A stretch of 64,000 nucleotides of DNA, from assembly GCA_916613615.1 (NCBI GenBank), contig OU744723.1, positions 60,706,239-60,770,238 of the forward strand, in the 5' to 3' direction. The notes beneath the pieces were generated by a model. It did no database searches, was not told where the DNA came from, and saw nothing but the letters and a program-made list of their open reading frames with translations. A program made the translations under genes and the position numbers. Source of the stretch: Steromphala cineraria. Lineage: Eukaryota > Mollusca > Gastropoda > Trochida > Trochidae. This document shows, in pieces, positions 36,969 through 48,342 of this stretch (positions are counted from its first letter, which is position 1; each line of letters begins with the position of its first letter).

Positions 36969-37082
36969 TGTAATGAATGTTATCGACTACCATGTGTCTT
37001 TATCGACTGGTACTGCATATCGGTTAGTATGCCTTTAATAAAACGTAACGTCAACTCAACGACGTGTTGTTGATACGCTACA
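36969..37082 (+). mobile_element. 5' LTR of a Ty3/gypsy (mag-like) element
   Basis: A 114-bp block with TG...CA ends (tgtaatgaat ... gatacgctaca) and an internal AATAAA near 37038. Its left edge is exactly where copy A stops matching copy B (48338/48343). Its right edge adjoins the primer-binding site. LTRs this short are known in the mag lineage. No second copy was found downstream of the coding region. Confidence 0.72.
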
Positions 37083-37093
37083 TGGTGTCAGAA
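37083..37093 (+). other. Primer-binding site of the gypsy element
   Basis: The word tggtgtcagaa directly follows the LTR. It has the TGG start and is a common Ty3/gypsy primer-binding sequence. Confidence 0.65.
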
Positions 37094-37320
37094 AATGGGT
37101 TTAAAAGCTATAAAACTAAACATTTGAAGTTTTACGCGACCTGAAAGTGGAATCAAGATCTCCAAGAGTTGAAACGGCAAGTTTTTTATGAAGTGACATT
37201 GTCAATTTTAATGAAAATTAGCGAAAATTCGCTACCGCGTGTTCACGAAATTAGGTGACTATCGCCGATACAGTGATAAGAAGTTGATGTCTTCGAAGAT
37301 TTCGTGTGTAGACTTTCATT

Positions 37321-38799
37321 ATGGCAAGTAGTGACGGTAATACGCCTCGCATGAATTGGGATACACTTGATCCCGAGCGAGAATGGAAACGTTTCAAACA
37401 ACACTGTCAATTTACATTCCGGGGTCCCTTGTTGGCCAAATCACAAATTCAGAAAGTGAACTATTCAATGACTCACATTGGTGACAAAGGGAGTGAAGTG
37501 TATGAGACATTTACATGGGCCCCTGGTGAAGGTGAGAATCCTGTTGAGAATGAAACATTGAATGGTGTTTTCACAAAATATGACCGTTATGTGGCTCCTA
37601 AAAAGAACCAAATTAGGTCAACAGTGATATTCAACAGGCGTAAACAGGAACAGAACGAGAGATTTGACAATTTCGTAACAGACTTGAAGATTTTGGTGAA
37701 AGATTGTGGTTATGTTGAACCGGATAGAATGCTTAGAGATGCAATTGTTCTTAGATCATACCATGATTCAGTCAGGGAGAAGTGTCTTGACAAAGTTGAT
37801 GAACTTACCCTCGATTCTGCAATTCAAATAGGGCAGAATTATGAAGCTTCACTTCAGAGTATGGCAACCATTGGTGATGAAGACCCAAAGGTAAACAGGG
37901 TTTTTGTGAAGAAAAAGCCAAGTTTCAATACAAAACATGACTCAAGTCAGTCACATGTCAGAAGACATGAAAGATATGGTGCAAACAGACCAAAGAAAGT
38001 TGATAAGCAATCTAAATCTGATATTTGTACTAGATGTGGATACCAAACATCTCACAAGAAGTGCCCTGCAAAAAGCGCACAATGTGCCAAATGTAAATTG
38101 TTTGGACACTTTGCTAGAATGTGCAAAACTAAGTTCAATGAAATTGACACAGTTGACAGTTCAACTAGGGCTAGTAGTTTCTCGTCTAAAACGAGACAGG
38201 ATGAAGATAATGAGTATTCTTCAGATAATAATTCACATCTTGTGCACACTGTTGAGACGCCCGGACATAGAAACTTGTGGATAGATGTCAAAGTTTGTGG
38301 CAGGAAACTGAGTGTACAGATTGACACAGGAGCAGACAAGTCACTCCTGCAATATCACACATACATTGGAATGGGACTGAAGTTTCCTGTAAAGAGGACT
38401 GACAAGTGCTTCAAAAGTTACACTCTCCATGCTCTAGACGTTGAAGGAATGGTCACCCTACCTCTGACCTACATGGACAGAACTGTTAATGTTCCATTCT
38501 ACATTATTCACCTGAATCAGAAGCCATTGTTGTCAGGAGATGTGTGTGAGGAACTAGGCTTAATAGAGAGAACCTATGCTGTCACTCAGGAGATTGACAA
38601 GTACCCAGAGTTAAAGTCAACTACAGGCACACTTCCAGGCACCTACCACCTGAAGATTGACCCTACGGTACCAACTGTTGTTCATGGTCCTAGACGTCAA
38701 CCGAAGGCATTGGTGGAGAAAATCACAAGCAAGTTACAGGAAATGGAAGAACATGAGCAGATTACCAGAGTGACAGAGCCGACGGATTGGGTTAGCTAA
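37321..38799 (+). CDS. Gypsy Gag-protease ORF, ending at a premature stop
   Basis: An intact 492-codon frame. The N-terminal Gag region (about residues 1-190) is typical of mag-type elements and starts MASSDGNTPRMNWD. Two zinc knuckles follow: CX2CX5HX2C from residue 236 and CX2CX4HX4C from residue 255. The retropepsin active site is QIDTGADKSLL, with Asp at residue 335. The last 60 or so residues enter the RT domain (HGPRRQP...TEPTDWVS). The TAA at 38797 falls inside the expected reverse-transcriptase reading. Codon use differs from the C1q genes, and it lies on the opposite strand. Gag-protease could still be made if transcribed, but reverse transcriptase could not. Confidence 0.9.
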   Translation: MASSDGNTPRMNWDTLDPEREWKRFKQHCQFTFRGPLLAKSQIQKVNYSMTHIGDKGSEVYETFTWAPGEGENPVENETLNGVFTKYDRYVAPKKNQIRSTVIFNRRKQEQNERFDNFVTDLKILVKDCGYVEPDRMLRDAIVLRSYHDSVREKCLDKVDELTLDSAIQIGQNYEASLQSMATIGDEDPKVNRVFVKKKPSFNTKHDSSQSHVRRHERYGANRPKKVDKQSKSDICTRCGYQTSHKKCPAKSAQCAKCKLFGHFARMCKTKFNEIDTVDSSTRASSFSSKTRQDEDNEYSSDNNSHLVHTVETPGHRNLWIDVKVCGRKLSVQIDTGADKSLLQYHTYIGMGLKFPVKRTDKCFKSYTLHALDVEGMVTLPLTYMDRTVNVPFYIIHLNQKPLLSGDVCEELGLIERTYAVTQEIDKYPELKSTTGTLPGTYHLKIDPTVPTVVHGPRRQPKALVEKITSKLQEMEEHEQITRVTEPTDWVS

Positions 38800-39535
38800 A
38801 TGGTGACTGTCATTAAAGGTGACAAGGTGAGGATATGCCTCGATCCTAAAGACTTGAATGTTGCAATACGTAGAGAGCAGTACCAATTCCAACGGTTGAG
38901 GAAGTGGTTTCCTCATTTCCTGAAGCAAGAATATTCTCTGTCCTAGATGCGAAGTCGGATTTCTCTATATTCGTCTTGACTATGAGTCTAGTCTACTGAC
39001 TACCTTCAACAGTCCAATTGGAAGGTTTCGTTGGCTTATATTACCTTTTGGAATCAAATCAGCACCTGAAATCTTTCAGCATATCATGGACACTATGCTG
39101 GATGGAGTAGTTGGAGCCAGGGCAATAATGGATGACATCCTCATTGGTGGAAAGTCTGAGGCAGACCATGATAACATCATGATTGAAGTCACCAAAAGGT
39201 GAAACAGACGAGAGTGAAGTATGCTGGTCATATCATCACTGAGAATGGCTTGGAAGTAGATCCAGGTAAAGTGAGGGCTTTGACTGAGATGCCCGTAGCA
39301 GAGTCCAAAGGAGACGTAAGACGTTTTCTTGGCATGACACAGTATTTGGCCAAGTTTCTGCCAAATCTCAGCGAAGCAGATCCACCACTACGTGATGTAA
39401 TTAAGAAAGATGTTGACTTCTTTTGGGAAAGACCACAACAGAAGTCCTTTGAGAAACTGAAAGAACTATGTAGTACAGCCTATGTGTTGACAAGATTTGA
39501 CAACAGTTATGATTCAATGTGATGCTAGCAGCTTT
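38797..39535 (+). pseudogene. Broken gypsy reverse transcriptase
   Basis: The RT continues after the stop in changing frames: MVTVIKGDKVRICLDPKDLN, a shift near 38883, another near 38960, then LLTTFNSPIGRFRWLILPFG and the catalytic region AIMDDILIGG (Asp-Asp at 39131-39136). A stretch is lost around 39185-39205. The connection region KQTRVKYAGHII...RRFLGMTQYLAKFLP is open again from 39199. Another one-base shift near 39510 separates it from RNase H. At least four disabling changes, so RT is dead. Confidence 0.88.
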
Positions 39536-41272
39536 GCCGTTGGAACGGTTCTCCTTCAAGATGGACATCCAGTTGCTTTCTCCTCAAGAGCTCTTACAGA
39601 CACTGAAAAGCGATATGCCCAAATTGAGAAGGAGATGCTAGCAATTGTGCACAGCTGCAGAAAGTTTCATTACTACATATTTGGCCGCCCAGTATCTGTA
39701 GAGACTGATCACAAGCCCCTGCAGGCTATCTTCAGTAAGCCGCTGCTTGCTGCTCCAATGCGACTGCAGTCATTGCTCTTAAAACTGCAACCATATGATC
39801 TGATTGTGATGTACAAACCAGGGAAGGACATTCCTGTGGGAGACATGCTGAGTCGTGCAAACCTACCAGACCAGGAGGTTGACATTCAGCCCATTTTTGT
39901 TAACATGGTTGACTACATTGCAGTTGCACCAACCAGATATCAGCAGTTTCAGCGATGTACAGCTGAGGAGTTGAACGAGCTACACTCAATCATCCAAAAA
40001 GGCTGGCCAGACACTAGAAATGAGGTACCCCATTGTCTCAGGGAGTACTGGAACCAGAGAGATGAACTGTCAATATCAGATGGTGTCGTATACAAGGGTA
40101 TGCGGATCGTCGTACCTCCAAGTATGAGAGCTGACATGTTGAAGCAGATCCATGCTTCTCACCTTGGTATCAGCAAATGCAAACAAAGAGCTCGAAAAGC
40201 CTTGTTCTGGCCGGGTATGACAGCTCAAGTTGAAAGTTTGGTTAGAGACTGTGTCAACTGTAGTGAGTTCCAGAACAAACAGAAGTCAGAGACTTTGATG
40301 CCAAGTAAAACGCCTGCCTATCCGTGGTGTGAAATCGCATCTGACATCTTTGACTTTGAGGGTAAACAATACCTTCTCACTGTGGACTACTTCTCCAGGT
40401 TCATAGAAGTTGATCGACTTCCAGATATGAGCTGCAAATCAACCATAGAGACTCTGAAAAGTCAGCTATGCAGACACGGAATTCCAGAGAAGTTGAGGTC
40501 AGATAATGGACCGCAATTCTCCTCGAGAGAATTTACACAGTTCTGTGAAGACTACGGTATTCAGCACTTCACATCTTCACCCAACTACCCCCAGTCAAAT
40601 GGCGAAGCAGAGCGAGCTATCCAGACCGTCAAAAGACTATGGAAGAAAGCCAGTGATAAACAACTTGCTTTACTTGATTATCGCTCAACGCCACTAGAGT
40701 CATGTGGACTCTCACCTGCTCAATTGTCAATGGGTAGAAGGCCCAGGAATAAAATACCTGTGTCCAGAGAACTGTTGCTACCTCGATCTTATGACAGAAA
40801 GGAAGTCAGAGTCGGCCTGACGAAGAGAAGGAAAGGCAGCAGAGGTATCACAATCAGAAAGCAAGCTCTGATCTTCAAGCGCTTTCACCAGGTGATCCAG
40901 TCAGGATGTCTCCTCTACCGGGTACTAGTAAGTGGCTTCCAGCAAGAGAGATCCACTCCACGATCCTACATTGTGGAACACAACAGTCGGAAGTATCGCA
41001 GCAACAGAGGTCATCTCAGACGCTCAACTGAGACGGCCCATGCACAGGATACAAGACTCTATCAACGTCCAACTAATGAACCACCTCCTGACGTTCGAAC
41101 AGACACAGCTGTGAGAGTGTCTCCCCTAAAGAGATCTGAGACAACACCACGTCAGACGGATGTGTCATGTGAGACATCTGTGAAATCCCCTATCAAGTCA
41201 CCAGTGACTGTACCAATCGTTGTCACTCGAAGTGGTCGAGTCAGCAAACCACCGAAGCGTTTGGACTTGTAA
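39497..41272 (+). pseudogene. Gypsy RNase H-integrase ORF with a locally shifted frame
   Basis: Long open frame. RNase H: QCDASSFAVGTVLLQDG, EKEMLAIVHSCRKFHYY, ETDHKPL and DMLSRANLP. Integrase: HHCC zinc domain (HASHLG ... CVNCSEF, about 40150-40270), then the DDE core with TVDYFSRF (about 40380), SDNGPQFSS (about 40500) and SNGEAERAI (about 40598). Between about 40800 and 40950 the expected protein lies in another frame (ALSPGDPVRMSPLPGTSKWL). A pair of compensating shifts therefore keeps the frame open but scrambles about 45 residues. The normal frame resumes at PRSYIVE. No envelope gene, polypurine tract or 3' LTR follows. Confidence 0.88.
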
Positions 41273-41524
41273 TTTCCTTGATGACTTTAGCATATGTAAA
41301 AGTAGTGCATTTGTTCAGTTAATATCTCAACGGGCTGATACAGGTTTTTGTCCTTGAAGACGGGCTGATACAGGTTATCTACCCTGCAGGCCGATACAGG
41401 GTGCTTTACGAAGGGTGTATCATGCATTCAAAATCTCTGTATTTATAAGCAAGTATATGATAAATGCTTGTTACACTGCCCTCAGTGTCTCACTTTCAGA
41501 CAAAGCAAGAAACAAAATAACTCT
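41273..41524. repeat. GGGCTGATACAGG repeat and 3' flank of C1q gene 2
   Basis: The words cgggctgatacagg (41330, 41370) and ggccgatacagggtgctt lead into a stretch matching 48594-48756 almost base for base (aatctctgtatttataagca ... caaagcaagaaacaaaataa). The 3' boundary of the retrotransposon lies between 41273 and about 41330. Confidence 0.75.
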
Positions 41525-41910
41525 CTAGTGGGCGTTTAATAGCACAATGCCAAATTTACAGAAGTGCTTATCAAGATAAACATTCGTAGTTGGAGCAATC
41601 CAAATGGACTGTCCTTTCTGTAGTTTTACCATGGCCATGGTCGAGGTGGTTTCATGTTGATGGTCTGAGGGTCTTCCGAAGGCTTGGTCAATGTAATGGT
41701 GGTCTTTGTGTATAGCGAATACAAAAGCAGCTCTAGATCTTTGGTAAGCAAAATTGATCCAAATCTGATAGGTGCCATCCATTGGAATGGTTACTTTGCC
41801 AGTGCTTTTATTATACACTCCTGTGCTATACATAATAGCATCAAAAACTATAGGTTCATCAGCTGTAGCATTCTTCCCGTTTGACAATGATCCCTGGAAC
41901 CCAATAAAAC
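41525..41910 (-). CDS. C1q gene 2, exon 2 (C1q domain)
   Basis: Acceptor gttttcag^GT; stop TAG at 41525-41527. It has a few substitutions from gene 1 (for example D to N in WIDFAYQ, S to R nearby). Confidence 0.92.
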
Positions 41911-43445
41911 CTGAAAACAAGCATAAACAACAATGAGAAACGTATGCTATTCATAACTATGAAACGGAAGATATGGATGATACTAAACAACCATCAATGT
42001 AATACTACTTTTAATTTAGGTAGGAACGATTTTATTATATAAAGCGTAGGCTGTGGCATCAAAAATGCATTTTGCTAATTCACTAGTTTAATATTATTGT
42101 ATAAATAGTTCACTTTGGTATCACAGGCGAGTAATAAATCATTAAATATACCCTGTTCTTGATAAAGAAGTGTCTGTATTTCACTAATGATCAGTGAGAT
42201 GTATTACTTTTTTTAATATATTATCTTGACTCCCGATATAACATATATATGCAACGGCTCTACTTTAATACCCTGGCTAACATCTACACGGTTTGTTTAT
42301 AACTTATGGGGAAATGGTCAAATAGCTCGATGCAATGTGTTCACAATAAAATATCAACCAGCTTTCAAACAGTAGTAAATTTTAGCACTCTCCCTCTACG
42401 GGTAAAATAGATGAGCACGCTTAAATTAAACTTTTTCTATCTTTCTACTCTTCTAGTTTAAAAACCTCGCCTAATGTACGTTTTCTTATCGTGAAAATCT
42501 GGGGTTTCCAGAATATGTGCTATCAATATCGGGGCAACTCGGCTGCCAATTCCGTGTTTTGATTGAGTATTTTTAGATAGCGCAAAGGTGATAGATCAGG
42601 GCCCCAAGCGCCGAGTTGGCTTAATTTCATGCTTCTATTAAGTGGACTGTCAGATAATTCGTTTTATGCTGGGACAGGATTATTGTATGTATTATTAACC
42701 GTGTGTGTTCATATGCATTTTGAAAACATGTCACTACTTTTTGAACCCGCTCTATTGGCTGTAATATTATTTAAAAGAGCAAAACCTCTTGATTTAAAAC
42801 GTTTCAATGAATAATATAAAATATTATGTATTTGATTTCATAGTTTGCTATGGACTTACCATTGGGATTACGACGATTTTCAAAGTTCTCAAACTTGGAT
42901 TTAGTTCCCTCCAACTCTACAACAACATTGTTGTGTTTTACTCGTAGTTCATCTAAATCCAGAACTGTTGCATTATAACTGGCCCATAATTTGGATAATT
43001 CTTCATCTTCGACCTTTAGTTTTAGACTAGTTGATTCCAGGTTTAAAACAGTTTCATTATGACTTGCCCACAGTTTGGATAACTCTGCATCTTTTTCTTC
43101 CAGTTTTATGACAGTTGATTCCAGCTTCAAAACGGTTTCATTTTGACTTGTCCATAGTTCGGATAACTCTGCTTCTCTTCTCCCCAACGTTTGAATAGTT
43201 TCATTGTGGCTTGTTTTCAGATATCCGAGCTCGTCTGTAGTTTGAGTCAGCTGAGAAAGTAAGCTAGATAAAACTGCCGAGGTCTTCTGTTCTTGAGCTT
43301 GAGAGTGAGACTGCATTTCAGCTAACATCTCGTCTAGTTTCTTCACATGTTCTTGTAGACTAGCATCAGGTGTCTGAACATCACTACTGGTTGAATGATG
43401 AATAACCAATATTAATACAGAGATGATCAGCACGTAGTGTTCCAT
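41525..43445 (-). CDS. C1q-domain protein 2 (coiled coil + C1q), 2 exons
   Basis: CDS: complement of join(41525..41910, 42860..43445), 972 nt, 323 residues, with a 949-bp phase-1 intron. The signal peptide is identical to gene 1. The coiled coil has units WTSQNET, KLWASHNET and KLWASYNAT. The C1q domain ends FCKFGIVLLNAH. Outside residues 52-105 or so it is almost identical to gene 1. Inside that block (EQKTSAVLSSLLSQLTQTTD, KTSHNETIQ) it matches pseudogene 3 instead, which suggests gene conversion. No break, so likely functional and secreted. Confidence 0.9.
42860..43445 (-). CDS. C1q gene 2, exon 1 (signal peptide + coiled coil)
   Basis: 195 codons plus one base, with donor AATG^GTAAGT. 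The divergent block relative to gene 1 is about 43128-43298; the flanks are nearly identical. Confidence 0.92.
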
Positions 43446-43479
43446 ATTGTCAGGCGAGAGAGTCTCGCTTGTTCTTATC

Positions 43480-43487
43480 TATTTATA
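43480..43487 (-). promoter_or_regulatory. TATA box of C1q gene 2
   Basis: TATAAATA on the minus strand, 35 bp upstream of the ATG, as in gene 1. Confidence 0.55.
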
Positions 43488-43512
43488 CAATACTTGGGTC
43501 AGGGAAATTTAA

Positions 43513-43545
43513 CAGCTGCCCTTAAGTTGTTCAAGTCTTGATAAG
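43513..43545 (-). promoter_or_regulatory. CAGCTG + TGATAAG module, C1q gene 2
   Basis: CAGCTG at 43513-43518 and TGATAAG at 43539-43545, with the same spacing as gene 1. Confidence 0.55.
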
Positions 43546-44058
43546 TCCAAACCTATTCATTATCAATGCATGTTAATAAATTATTGTACATTATTAGGAT
43601 GTGCTCAAACAAGAAACATAGTTTAAGAACATTCACGTGATTAAAGTTTATTTTTGTTTGTTCTTCAATTTGTGGATCCCAATTTTAACACAAAACATAG
43701 ATATCTCATATACGGAATATCGTCAAACCAATAAGATAACATTCAGATGTGAAGATTAATTCTAATCATATTTGTTATTACGATTGTTGTAAAAAGTGAT
43801 AAGTCAATAACTTACCATTCAATATTCATTATCATATTTGTAATTTGCTCAAGATTTCTTGGAAATTTGACTTGTATTTATCAAAAATCTGTATCATTAT
43901 ATACTGTTATTCGGTAGCTGTAACACTCGGCTACGAATTAAACACAATATACGCAGGAATCACAAATAATTTAAAATAACAAACAATATAACTTTATATC
44001 CTTTAACAAACACTCCATTTATAATCTAAGTCTATTCTCTTTTAGAAAGATATTTCTT

Positions 44059-44331
44059 ATGGGGGCACAAATAACCAATCATGTAACAGTTGACAACCCA
44101 TTCTGGAATGATGTTCTAGCTTTGTGGAATAAATATTATAAAAAACAACATATAATAAATACATCTCTTCAAGAAGAGATATTAGCTGAGCCTTCATGGT
44201 TAAATCACCAGTTTAGCAATAGTAACCTGTTAATTGAGAATTGGTTCAATAGGGGCATGCACACAATAAGAGAGATAGATAGATATCCTTTATTTCCTCT
44301 ATCAGTTGAAGATTACATAGTTAAAAAATGA
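44059..44331 (+). pseudogene. LINE (L1/Tx1-like) ORF2 C-terminal fragment, copy B
   Basis: Encodes the same 90 residues as 32401-32673, so this stretch has not diverged at the protein level since the duplication. Still only a fragment. Confidence 0.6.
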
Positions 44332-44364
44332 TATAAACAGGATATTTCACATAATACAATTATT

Positions 44365-45640
44365 TTACAATAAATGTTTCCATTTGTTCACAGCATTTTT
44401 CCAAATATCATATTCCAATAAGTCTTCACAGAAGACAGGTATCTCGCCCAATAAAAAACATAAAATAACATCTTCTTCATCTTTCAATAAAAACGGACAT
44501 CTCAACATTTAATTAATACATCAATTATGTTGTTAAAAAACCCTCTCTTTCATTACAAATGTTAATACAACATAACATGTTTAACAATATCATGAGCTGT
44601 AGTGGCACAGAGACATTCTTTAGAGTGTAATGGCTGGGTACCGACACGTATAAGGGTGGCAATATCAAAAACTTGTTTTTACACTCCTGGGCTAATTTCC
44701 ATAAACGATGTTTAACGCCTGATCTTATATCTGACATATAGCGAGATAAAGATAATCTACGTTGTAGTTACTCGAGTACAATCGGGTTATCTGCAGCCAT
44801 GATTTTCTGTTTAACAACATTAGACCACTGAGTCTTGGGCATTAGTTTGGAGTTACAGATGTATTTCTTGATCTCACCAAAAAGATGATATTTGAATGCA
44901 AGATTAAGCATATTAAATATTGGGGACTTAGTCTCTCGTTTATTTGCTTGAATCATCCATAAACGGCTTTTATATTGCCCAATCCTTGTAAAGAAAAGTT
45001 TCTTAAAGATTAACATTACACAGTTTACCTAGGAAAACAAGGGCTTGTTGTTATATGTGTTTTTCAATAGAGATAAGACCAAGTGTGTCTCTTACATTGC
45101 ATTTGCAAAAACCCTGTTTTTACTCGCAGAAGTATCGCTGAGTCATTTCTAGCATCTCATATTCTTTTAGAGATTACTTGCCCCATACATGACAGCCAAA
45201 TAAACCACAGGGTAAACTAACTCTTTTCCATATTCGTACAGCAGCTAAAGGGTTAAGGCCACCAAAGTGTAGTCCGAACTCATGATTGACATTGCATAAG
45301 GTCCTAAGCTTATCACATGATTTTTGGGTACCTCAACAGTGGACTTAGCTGTTGATTTTAAAACCCCAGCATATACAATGGATGATTTAACTGAAAGCTG
45401 TACAACACCTAGATACAATTCAGAGTAAACATGATGTTTCGATGAACGTACAAGTGATAAAACTGCACTTTTACATGCATTGTATCTAAGCTGCCACTTG
45501 TTTGCATGATTTTCAGTGATACACAGTAAGTTTTGAAGGCCCGATGGGCTTCTGCTCAGTGAACTAGAATCATCTGCAAGGAGAATGCTGGAACATTTAC
45601 TCAACGGTAGACAGTAATAATTAATATAACAGATTTTAAC
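44365..45640 (-). pseudogene. Decayed LINE RT to C terminus, copy B
   Basis: Same element as 32707-33960. The palm segment is a longer open run here (45245-45604: SSILLADDSSSLSRSP, YNACKSAVLSLVRSS, KSSIVYAGVLKSTAKSTVE). One-base differences near 45330 put the end in another frame. It is truncated just upstream of the DD, as in copy A, so the truncation predates the duplication. Confidence 0.78.
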
Positions 45641-46289
45641 ACAGAGACTATCATTTCGTATTTTTTTGCAAATTATATGTCGAGTTCTTATCTAGATAAA
45701 ACTGATTGTGGGTTATAGGTATTAAGCAGTTCTATACCATAGTATACCAAATATAGTCCATACCAATTTTATTTTATAGATAATGTAGAGAGAGGGAAGA
45801 ACGGAAGAAATAAACCTTTTTCCAGGTAAATGTCGCATCAACATCGTGATGATATTTTGTCAAAAAATGTAGTAAAGGTTACAAATATGATTTATGAATT
45901 GGATTATTTTGAATTCAAAACAATGCTTTAAACACATATCTGTAATTAAGATTGATAGATCTAGTAATTACTGTCAATAACGGCAACAACAAATTACTCA
46001 CCAACGTTTGAAAAGCCATCAACATAAAATGTTTTAATATTGTTAGTGCACATCAAAGAACGATTTTTTCAACTTAATCATGTTAAACTACGTTTTTACC
46101 AGCAAGGCCTTATGAATATAAATTGTATAGCCTTTGTTCAAGTTGACGGTTCAAAATTTGCATATTTTCAATATATTTTGAAACCTGCTATAACATTTAA
46201 TGAAAGCCAAATAAAAAACACATAACACATATCTCGTCAAACGACTTGTAAACACATATTTTACCAATAAAGAAAATAAAGTCTTATAA
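45641..46289. other. Intergenic part of copy B
   Basis: No gene. It contains the novel 100-bp stretch at about 46108-46200 that replaces copy A sequence. Confidence 0.45.
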
Positions 46290-46395
46290 AGGTGAACTGA
46301 AATGGTCTATGGCCACTGAATTTGACGGTAAACTGCCTAAATACGGCTTTTAAAATACACTGCCTAATTAGCCCTGTGGTTAATGAAGCGTGTTC
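46290..46395. repeat. Dispersed repeat, copy 3
   Basis: Duplicated partner of 35125-35260, lacking about 45 bases in the middle. Confidence 0.6.
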
Positions 46396-47620
46396 CCGGC
46401 ATTGTCATCTAATGATCATTTTTCAACGTGTAATTACACCTCTTTAATCGCTCATTTAACATACAAATATTCACAAAAAAAGCTCCATTTTTTATATTCC
46501 GATAGCTTAGATATCCGAAGTCTCAATAACGGTTTATTCAAGCCAATTATTATTGTATAAACGTGTAGTATTGCATATTTCAAAACCCTATAAAATGACG
46601 CAACAAGTCTTCATCTTGATAAGACTGCCTTGTTCAATTGGCGCCGTTGTGGCTAGTCTTGTCTGGTTAAAGTGATAATCTGATGGTCTGTTCTATGCTA
46701 AATCTTGCATAACATACACTGACTATTATTTCCAGATGATTATTTCCGACGGTGACAAATAACAATTGTTTATATTTTCATTGAACAAACCGAAAGTTTT
46801 CTACAATCGAATACCTACATAATGTTATAGTTTTGTGAGTTTACTGCAATATAAAGATGCATTCTAAAGAAGCCATTAGACGGTGGATAATTTTACCATG
46901 GTGATTTGAAAGTGGAGAAAAATGTGAACGGTTATCTGTTATTTATTATGATATTTATTTTTTATGATGAAAAGATAGACGCCACAGTGGACAGTCTATA
47001 GTAAGTCATGATAAATCTCCGTATTTTTACAACACGTATCAAGAATAAAATAATTAAACATTCTCCAGTGGTTGATCTATTTAGATATATGTAGTTTCGA
47101 TTCGTATTGAAATTGCAACAATGTTATATTTGGAATCACACTGTTTCATAAACATAGTATTAGTACAGAGTATATCTTTCTTTCTGTTTTACTTGCTTTT
47201 GGTCTTTTTTTATTAATCGGAATTTAACACATAAATCGGTTTGCTTTGAAGGAGGTTTGTCTTCAGACATTATGGTAGATACTCAAATGGAGACAAGCCC
47301 GGAACATGGGCTGGGCATCACACTCTAATGAGTTTTCAAAGCGTTCGTCTGTTAATTTTGGTGGAATTCAAAAAACCGGGTATCTAATTTTTGTGTACAT
47401 TGTCTCAATTATATGTTCATTGCATTCCCATAGATAATGGTACTGGAGAAAATGATCTACATTCTTAGAAAATTGATTGCATGACCTCTTTTACGGTTAA
47501 CATTGTTATAACCTCATTTGCAAGTGTAAGGAAATCTCAAATATAAAATGTGTACTTTCAGTCTAACCCTCGGACGATTTTCTCTATTCCTGTCTTAAAA
47601 CACCAAATATGACCTCAATG
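46396..47620. other. Intergenic part of copy B
   Basis: No gene recognised. Collinear with about 35261-36590 apart from a deletion near 47140. Confidence 0.45.
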
Positions 47621-47624
47621 CCGG

Positions 47625-47965
47625 AGAACAAGTCTGAGAAATTATTTTTTCACTAACGGTGGTTCAATGATTGAAAAAAATATTTCATGAAATCCAGAAC
47701 AATTACATTGCCTTTACATTGGCGAAAATGACTTTAATTTTTAGGTGTTGGTCAGTTAAAAAAGGATTTTTTGGAGAACATAAAACGTTTGAGCCCTGAC
47801 CATATATATCGCTGCCACAAATGTTATGGATAACTGTTAGTTATGACATACACATATGTTAACGCAAACTGAATCTAAACTTACATAGTGAAATTTCATC
47901 ATTATTGGTTTTATTACAGGCGAACAAAGCTGAGAAATTATTGTTTCACTAACGGTGGTTCAATG
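47625..47965. repeat. Relocated segment flanked by a 40-45-bp direct repeat
   Basis: Bases 47669-47925 match 34715-34960 of copy A. They interrupt the sequence ctgagaaattatttttcact + aacggtggttcaat, which is present once in copy A (about 36570) but on both sides here (about 47633 and 47932). Confidence 0.8.
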
Positions 47966-48100
47966 ACCTATTGACATCACATTGTCACGACTGATTTTCT
48001 TCTGGCACAGAGTTATCATCTCCCATTATTTCAGGATTTATATCTCGTGACCATAACCTTTCATTCCTTCACATTCTCAGTAAATAGATAGTATTATATT

Positions 48101-48195
48101 GGTATTTTCATATCACATTCTGTATCAGCCTGAGAGTTTTAGCTCGAGGGCTGATATTGGTCGAGGGCTGATACCGAATGTGATATGAAAATACC
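48101..48195. mobile_element. 95-bp hairpin, copy B
   Basis: Same inverted-arm element as 36759-36853, with a few substitutions. Confidence 0.85.
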
Positions 48196-48342
48196 CATAT
48201 CATACTATTTTTATCATATATACTTACCAAACAAACTACAAAAACAATTGTAACATTTTAAAACTTATTTCATAACATTAACATGTGGCTGATTTTATCC
48301 GTATGGATAACTAACACAATAGTGATACCAATAAACATTCAG

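Larger units (their letters stand above)
41530..48342. repeat. Segmental duplication, copy B
   Basis: Second copy of 29874-36968, ending at gtgatacc near 48338 where copy A carries the LTR. A roughly 575-bp stretch of copy A is replaced here near 46108-46200. About 260 bp of it reappears at 47669-47925. Confidence 0.93.
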
